In this document: piece after piece, positions 60,801 to 64,000 of the stretch
How the letters are laid out: each line of letters begins with the position of its first letter
How positions within the stretch are numbered: position 1 is the stretch's first letter
Assembly (NCBI RefSeq): GCF_932526225.1
Contig: NC_064047.1
Location: 992,001-1,056,000 of the forward strand
Source: Nematostella vectensis
Taxonomy: Eukaryota; Cnidaria; Anthozoa; Actiniaria; Edwardsiidae
Direction: 5' to 3'
DNA: 64,000 bases
Translations under genes and position numbers: made by a program
The notes under the pieces: generated by a model
Told to the model about the DNA's origin: nothing
Databases searched by the model: none
The model's input: the letters and a program-made list of their open reading frames with translations, nothing else

Positions 60801-62528
60801 ATAATGCCTGGTGCACACTAGTGACATAACGACATAACAACATGGACTGTTGAAAAAATAAAACATGTTTTTTTTTCTTTTATATTTTTATGTCCATGTC
60901 GTTATGTCGGGCTAAACATAGTGCGCGCGCCCATGTCGTTATGTTGTTATGTCCTTATGTCGAACCATTCACACTTATGGACATAAGTGTGCGCTCGCCT
61001 ATGTCGTTACGTCGTTATGACTAGTGTGCAACCAGGCTTATATGACGATGATGTCAATCGGAAAGAGGTGGCCACTGTAGTGTGCGTCGCATTGAAAACT
61101 CGACAGCCTTTTCTGGTCTTTCCGCCAAAAAGAAAGCTACAAGGCACTCATGAGTATTCGTTGTTGTTGTTTCAGGAAGTTAATTGCTCTCAGACTTGCT
61201 GCCATTACGTGTACGACTTCCAAATTGAAAACACAGAGGTGTGTAAAGTGATATTAAAGGGATAACCGTTTCTCTCTTCCAATCCCTCAGTTTTTTGGTC
61301 ATTACGTGACACCATATACTACTAGTTCGTCTACTGAATAGCGATATTGGTGTGCCTGGTCCCAACCCTATTGTTATACAATAAAAAGTGAAACCATCTT
61401 CCTTTAGGAATGCTATGGTACGAACTTTGTTTCAGGTCCTTGCCTAGACTGCACAACACCCTGCATGCATATCGCAAATGATACGCAAGGAAGGTCACGG
61501 TATGGCCTGAAAAAACTGACGAACTTTTAACATTTGTTTCTTTTTCTTTGACTAAGTGAAGTAAACACATTTTATACAATGTCCAAATTAGAATAAAATA
61601 TTTTATCGTTTTAGAAAACGGTTTCCCTTTACGTTTAGGCTCTTTCTACAATTGCCAAAGGGGTTTTGTGCGCATTGAAGAAATCGCTACGTTCGCCAAT
61701 TGGGTGGTCACGAAAACTACTTCAAGACCTATAGGCTTCCGAATTTATTGTGTCTATTTGCCGCCAAAATATGCAAAAATTTCCACGCTCTTAGTCTTCC
61801 TAAACACACAAAGTGGTCACTCAAAGAATAAATTTCTATCAGCTTAGATCGTTTCTATCAAGAAAATGAGATATTTTCAATCATATTTTGTTACTCAATT
61901 AGTGGATGGTTATTTAGAGCTTTATTGAAGAGACCGTTGTATTTCAAATGTAAACAATAGCAGAGGAATGGCTGATTGACACGCTTTAATTCTCTTGATG
62001 TAGACGCTGTTTACGATCCAGTCGCGAGTGGAACCGTCAGGTCCAGCAAAGTGTCCACAAGTGGGCAACATGTGCAAGTACCGCGTAACCTTCACAAACG
62101 TCACACAAGGTAACGCTACCCATAGTAACGCAATAAACTCTTCGCGTGACTTACTATACGAAGTAGACGTGGACACAAATTTATGGATGGTGTCTGGGAA
62201 GAACAGTGGTGTCGTCACCTTGGAAACGGTCTATATGGCAACTTGTGACGTCACACTGGACGTAATGCCCCTGGCCGGCGGAAGGTTACCGCTACCGGAA
62301 GTAAAACTGAAATGTTATGACAAGACAGAGGGTATCAAGGCGGGAGACCTTGAACATCCGGGATCTGAAAAGAGTGAGGATAAAATTGAACAGAGAAAGA
62401 AACCTGAGAAAATTGTACCAAAGGAGCCACCGGTTGTACGGCCTCTTGCTTGCGGCCAAGTGTATAATCACTCGCAAGCCACTCAAGTGCTTGTTTTGCC
62501 TGGCAACACAGAGTCCGTGAGTGGGTGA
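39845..62528 (+). CDS. TRAPPC10: Trafficking protein particle complex subunit 10, complete, 23 exons
   Basis: TRAPPII-specific subunit, part of the Rab GEF/tether at the Golgi. Exons are 39845-39869, 39974-40055, 40667-40808, 41692-41894, 43338-43539, 44291-44402, 46806-47053, 47775-47921, 48304-48415, 48521-48600, 50089-50180, 51558-51721, 52089-52178, 53131-53261, 53509-53686, 54560-54750, 55621-55774, 56164-56617, 57230-57353, 59231-59285, 60449-60507, 61176-61238 and 62004-62528. Phases give 1210 residues (human about 1259). Landmarks are KPIVTCHGDKHVYTELNP, DWLIVQVVVQDA, GKFEDRVRALRERRTEP, EELAFVFEMMGLYEEALIQY, LRNYLFARQCKLLLLLRRPW, GRLCGL, LHVTSGS, ATCDVTLDVMPLAGG and VLVLPGNTESVSG. The donors at 47922 (GTTAAA) and 51722 (GTCGAT) are weak, so those two exon ends are least sure. 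Nearly every intron has a tandem array copied from an exon edge. Confidence 0.95.
41949..42560. repeat. About 250-bp direct duplication, 360-bp period
   Basis: 41949-42200 and 42309-42560 are nearly identical (GCACACTAGCATACACACAT, TTCGACTCGAACGAAGTGCT). It lies in TRAPPC10 intron 4. The paired 69-codon ORFs are copies of each other and are not convincing genes. Confidence 0.95.
43207..43375 (+). repeat. Exon-5 acceptor region of TRAPPC10 in three copies
   Basis: AGGATTATTCAACAATTAGA (43207) and AGGATTATTCAACTATGGGA (about 43276) precede the true exon start AG/GATAATTCAACTCTGGGA at 43338. All three continue with GCCCT and a purine-rich stretch. Period is about 65 bp. The upstream two are intronic decoys ending in GGTGA. 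Confidence 0.88.
44389..46475 (+). repeat. Exon-6 end array with ATC microsatellite, about 15 intronic copies
   Basis: The exon 6 end ATGATAATCAACTCTAAG, TTTGGAG/GTAACT and following ACAATATAATATTCATTG recur every 115-145 bp, separated by (ATC)n. Each copy also has TGTATGCAG upstream. AG and GT therefore bound a 36-nt unit that would be in phase with exons 6 and 7 and read VYTRMIINSKFG. No transcript evidence is available here. Confidence 0.93.
47360..47765 (+). repeat. Exon-8 acceptor array, about 8 copies of 48 bp
   Basis: Units TTCAGGTGGTGATGCCGTGG, then GATAGATATTCACCCTCGTG and TAAAGAT mimic the true exon 8 start CTTCAG/GTTGTGATGCCCTC at 47771. Most copies changed TTCAG to TTTAG, which still ends in AG. 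Confidence 0.9.
47906..48220 (+). repeat. Exon-8 donor array, 48-bp units, open in frame
   Basis: The exon end GCCAAGAAAAAG/GTTA is echoed as GCCAAGAAAAAAGTTACATG in about six 48-bp units. Since 48 is divisible by three, the exon 8 frame stays open for about 100 codons as a 16-residue YMSLARNSLVLGLEKT repeat, ending at TAG 48222. 48216-48250 also copies the exon 9 start (CTAGCTAGAGGATG). Confidence 0.9.
48586..49130 (+). repeat. 19-bp donor array after TRAPPC10 exon 10, about 27 copies
   Basis: GGCTATATTTGGTAAGAAT repeats from the exon 10 end (CTATATTTG/GTAAGAAT) onwards, fading toward 49130. Nearly every unit carries a full TTG/GTAAGA or GTAGGA donor. Confidence 0.95.
49680..50100 (+). repeat. 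About 130-140 bp array containing the exon-11 acceptor
   Basis: TATTGATCTCTCAATAG/GAGTTGGCCGAG at the true exon start (50089) is preceded by TATTGATCTCTTCATAGAAG (49792) and TATTGATCTCTCAATAGAAG (about 49933). Intervening DNA, such as AGAACGACCTTTCAAACAAC, is also repeated. Confidence 0.9.
50285..50370 (-). repeat. Inverted stray copy of the exon-12 array unit
   Basis: Read on the minus strand, CCTTCCCTTCTGGGCTCGTA comes first, with ACCCCTTCTTGTTGTCGTGT and AAACGTGACATTA nearby. These match the units at 50790-51557, but in the opposite orientation. Confidence 0.8.
50790..51557 (+). repeat. Exon-12 acceptor array, about 10 copies
   Basis: Units of 70-85 bp carry TCCTTCCCTCACAG/GGCTCG, then AATGAGTTTTACCACGCCGA and CCCCTTCTTGTGGACGT/GTAAAC. 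They copy the true exon 12 start at 51558, including a strong pyrimidine tract. Between AG and GTAAAC lie 45 nt in the exon 12 phase (ARNEFHHAEPLLVDV). Without use of that donor the frame meets TAA. ORFs on the minus strand here, up to 254 codons, are shadows. Confidence 0.95.
51825..51960. repeat. Interspersed repeat, copy 3
   Basis: ATATCTTGTTTACTTGCTTG at 51850 and GCATAAAATGGCGGCGTGAT at about 51918, followed by CCTTCTTTAAAGAGCCCC, form the fullest of three copies in the window. Confidence 0.7.
53230..53420 (+). repeat. Exon-14 donor duplicated once
   Basis: GACTCTGTACAGTGGTCTGC and ACGAG/GTGAGAGTACATCCGG at the exon 14 end recur as AACTCTGCACAATGG and AGAGGTGAGAGTACATCCGG at 53383-53420, with the donor kept. 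Confidence 0.85.
53660..54150 (+). repeat. 35-bp donor array after exon 15, about 13 copies
   Basis: GAAGATTTATCAGACAGGCT then AAGCGAAG/GTAAAGT repeats from the last exon 15 codons onward. A 35-nt shift is not divisible by three, so use of a later donor would change frame. Confidence 0.95.
54670..55400 (+). repeat. About 152-bp array copied from exon 16 end, about 4-5 copies
   Basis: GATGTTACCGACATCTGTCT through TACTGTTCAG/GTGTGT recurs with decay at about 54829, 54985, 55138 and 55292. Later copies lost one base (CAACCCTTTGCG) and so are out of frame. Confidence 0.95.
55755..55870 (+). repeat. Exon-17 donor in three copies
   Basis: TGGTCACGTGACGATAAAG/GT, then ATGCCACGTCACGCAATCCC are followed by GCGGTCACGTGATAATAAAC and GTGGTCACGTGACAATTAAT copies, with a period of about 45 bp. 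Confidence 0.85.
56625..56990. repeat. 31-bp array after exon 18
   Basis: GACGACAACTTTATTTGCAA followed by CATTATTCTA, about 10 diverged units. It is interrupted at 56814-56915 by a hairpin element. Confidence 0.85.
56814..56915. mobile_element. 102-bp hairpin MITE with 9-bp TSD
   Basis: TACCCTGGTCCCAGAGCCTC at the left mirrors GAGGCTCTGGAACCAGGGTA at the right. GACGACAAC flanks both sides (56805-56813 and 56916-56924). It is inserted into the 31-bp array, so the insertion is younger than the array. The flank is itself a repeat motif, so the TSD is likely but not proven. Confidence 0.8.
57715..58030. repeat. 63-bp tandem repeat, 5 copies
   Basis: Nearly identical units: TTGTTCAAATCAAATAATAG, ACAGTCTCTGAAATGCTCTT, GTTCAAATCTACTGAAGGCTC. 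TRAPPC10 intron 19. Confidence 0.95.
58825..58935. repeat. 11-bp repeat
   Basis: About ten ATTACAGTATA units in TRAPPC10 intron 19. Confidence 0.85.
59680..60160. repeat. 31-bp tandem repeat, about 15 copies
   Basis: GTATGTTTTATAATACTCTT then GTTTGATAATG. TRAPPC10 intron 20. Copies are highly homogeneous. Confidence 0.95.
60806..61037. mobile_element. 232-bp MITE with about 30-bp TIRs
   Basis: GCCTGGTGCACACTAGTGAC and ATAACGACATAAC at the left mirror GTCGTTATGACTAGTGTGCA and ACCAGGC at the right. The interior is full of ATGTCGTTATG motifs. I could not settle the target-site duplication. Confidence 0.8.
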
Positions 62529-62650
62529 TTGACAGATGTCACACAAGTGCGACAAAAATTGGTGATTGATCAAGTTGTCACACAAAAGCAATTAAAGTGC
62601 TTGCTTTGTCTGGCAACACATAATTCGTGAGTGGGTGATTGACAGCTGCT
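62470..62650 (+). repeat. TRAPPC10 stop-codon region duplicated downstream
   Basis: AAGTGCTTGTTTTGCCTGGC, AACACAGAGTCCGTGAGTGG and GTGATTGACAG at the CDS end recur at 62586-62650 with few changes. The copy has a TAA inside it. Confidence 0.9.
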
Positions 62651-64000
62651 ACGCTCATGATAAAAAGTGAGTGGATGTGACGCTTCTCTGTTGTCAATAA
62701 GATAAGCGTCGTTAGAAACATAAAACTTTGGTTAAAGGGTCAGCAAGTGTGTTGCGATATTTCGACGGAAATTGGTAAATGACGTATGAAATTATTTCTT
62801 CAATTAACTTGTCCAGTTGAAAGCAGTAATAAAGGTGTTGCTGATAGACTCTTGAATTGCTCAAATACTGGATTTCGCGATACTCTGTCGAGAGTTTTTG
62901 GAATACTCAAAACACAAGTAAATCACGGAAGCATCATGTAGCAATAAACACACCACCTAGAACTGTACAAGTATCCAATATTTTTTGATCTCTCACTATC
63001 GACATCCAACTGCAAGATACCACCCCTGGCTTCCGTCGCCAAATTGCAAATAAATAAGAATTTGGAGCCCCTCCCCCTCCCTACTGTTATTGACAGTGCT
63101 GAATAACGTATGCGCATGCGCGTGTTCTGACGAAAACAAACACAATCGTAGTGTGGAATCGTTCGAGTAAAGGTACGAAAGGATGATTTCAGTCGTTGTG
63201 TTGACTAACTGTACAGCATTTAACCATTATGTACAAAAGATGACAGATTTGTTTGATAATGAGGGAGTCATAAAGAAAATTATAGCCTTAGCTTTGCGCT
63301 AGTTTACTTATCGTTCCCCAAAATGTGACAGTTCTCCGATAAAAAGCCGCCATTTTAAAACAAAAAGGCTAGGTTTAACCGCGCGGTACTGGGACTAATC
63401 TTGCGGTTTTCAGCACTGGCAGGAGTTAGCAGAAAATTATCCAGTCAATTATGTTTTTAACAGCCTGCTCACATTTTTTTACATTTTTTTTTCTCTTAAG
63501 TGTACATAATATACATAACTTTATTATGATTATCCGTTTATTTTCTCCCAGCTATTATGTGCAATTTAAAGAAAAAATAACAAAAATATATTTGATTAGT
63601 TTCTATGTTAGAACTTTGTTCAAAACGTTAACTGCTGTAGACAGTCAATATCATCAGCCTTGCATCGCTTAGGGATCTAAAAGAAAAAGAAAAGAGAATT
63701 GTAGGGTCGCAGACGTCTTTGCACATGGTCTAGTTCTTCCCTAGGAAAATCTCTTACATTTTCAGTCGATTTTTGTTCAAACATCCATATTTGTCTCTTA
63801 TTTTCATACAACGGACCCGAAAATCAGGGAGCACGCGAGACCCGTATCTCGTCGCCTGACAGAGAGTGAGAAAGGATGAATTTCCTAGGCTCCAACAATG
63901 CCGTACCAAATTAAGCTAATCCCTAAATTGCATCAGCGTCTACCCACTTTCCCACCTGTAAAATTTCCAAGACCCATAACACCAGTCAACCTAGGCACCC
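62529..64000. other. TRAPPC10 3' flank
   Basis: AATAAA at 62829-62834 would give a 3' UTR of about 300 nt. The duplicate of the RRM-gene 3' end follows. From 63420 to the window end I see no convincing exon, repeat or RNA. Confidence 0.5.
63108..63420 (-). pseudogene. Partial duplicate of the RRM-gene 3' end (copy B)
   Basis: About 300 bp matches 15970-16280. On the minus strand the last codons still read VLKTARLVPVPRG and stop, against VLKNARLVPVPRG in the parent. Homology ends at about 63418, inside the coding part. Either an old partial duplication or a terminal exon shared by a dispersed family. Confidence 0.75.

Overview
The window is animal nuclear DNA, most likely from a cnidarian and probably a sea anemone such as Nematostella. 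This is inferred from short conserved coding exons flanked by GT/AG sites, vertebrate-like gene structures, moderate AT richness and many small hairpin elements and minisatellites. Nothing resembles bacterial operons. I built the gene models by hand from splice signals, codon phase and remembered protein families; no search was run.

Layout. 137-14926 (+): the 3' part of a dystrophin gene (end of the WW domain, EF-hand region, ZZ zinc finger, coiled coil, C-terminus), 16 exons, with the 5' part outside the window. One 4-kb intron holds an antisense, broken rhodopsin-like GPCR with an acidic repeat tail. 16235-18596 (-): a three-exon RRM-like protein. 20153-26470 (+): macoilin, 9 exons, complete. 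26471-30221: intergenic, with a 1.5-kb TIR/TSD transposon, a hairpin element and a truncated LINE 3' end. 30222-31523 (+): a small secreted, lysine-rich protein. 32289-37154 (-): NDUFS7, 8 exons, complete. 37939-39345 (-): MANEA, single exon. 39845-62528 (+): TRAPPC10, 23 exons, complete. 62529-64000: 3' flank, with a second copy of the 3' end of the RRM gene.

The genes are unrelated housekeeping or structural genes: sarcolemmal scaffold, ER membrane, complex I, Golgi glycosidase and TRAPPII tether. Their proximity implies no shared pathway. MANEA and TRAPPC10 are head-to-head about 500 bp apart. The RRM gene and macoilin are head-to-head about 1.6 kb apart. The secreted-protein gene and NDUFS7 converge.

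The most striking property is the tandem repeats. A large share are not random intronic minisatellites but copies of exon edges. An exon's last or first 15-80 bases, together with the adjoining donor or acceptor, are repeated from 2 to about 16 times in the intron, and the last codons of two genes are repeated past the stop. I count at least a dozen cases in four genes. In TRAPPC10 two arrays (44389-46475 and 50790-51557) have units bounded by AG and GT that would form cassettes of 36 and 45 nt, both divisible by three and in phase with the flanking exons. This is my candidate for an undescribed phenomenon: splice-site-anchored tandem duplication that makes decoy sites or in-frame microexons.
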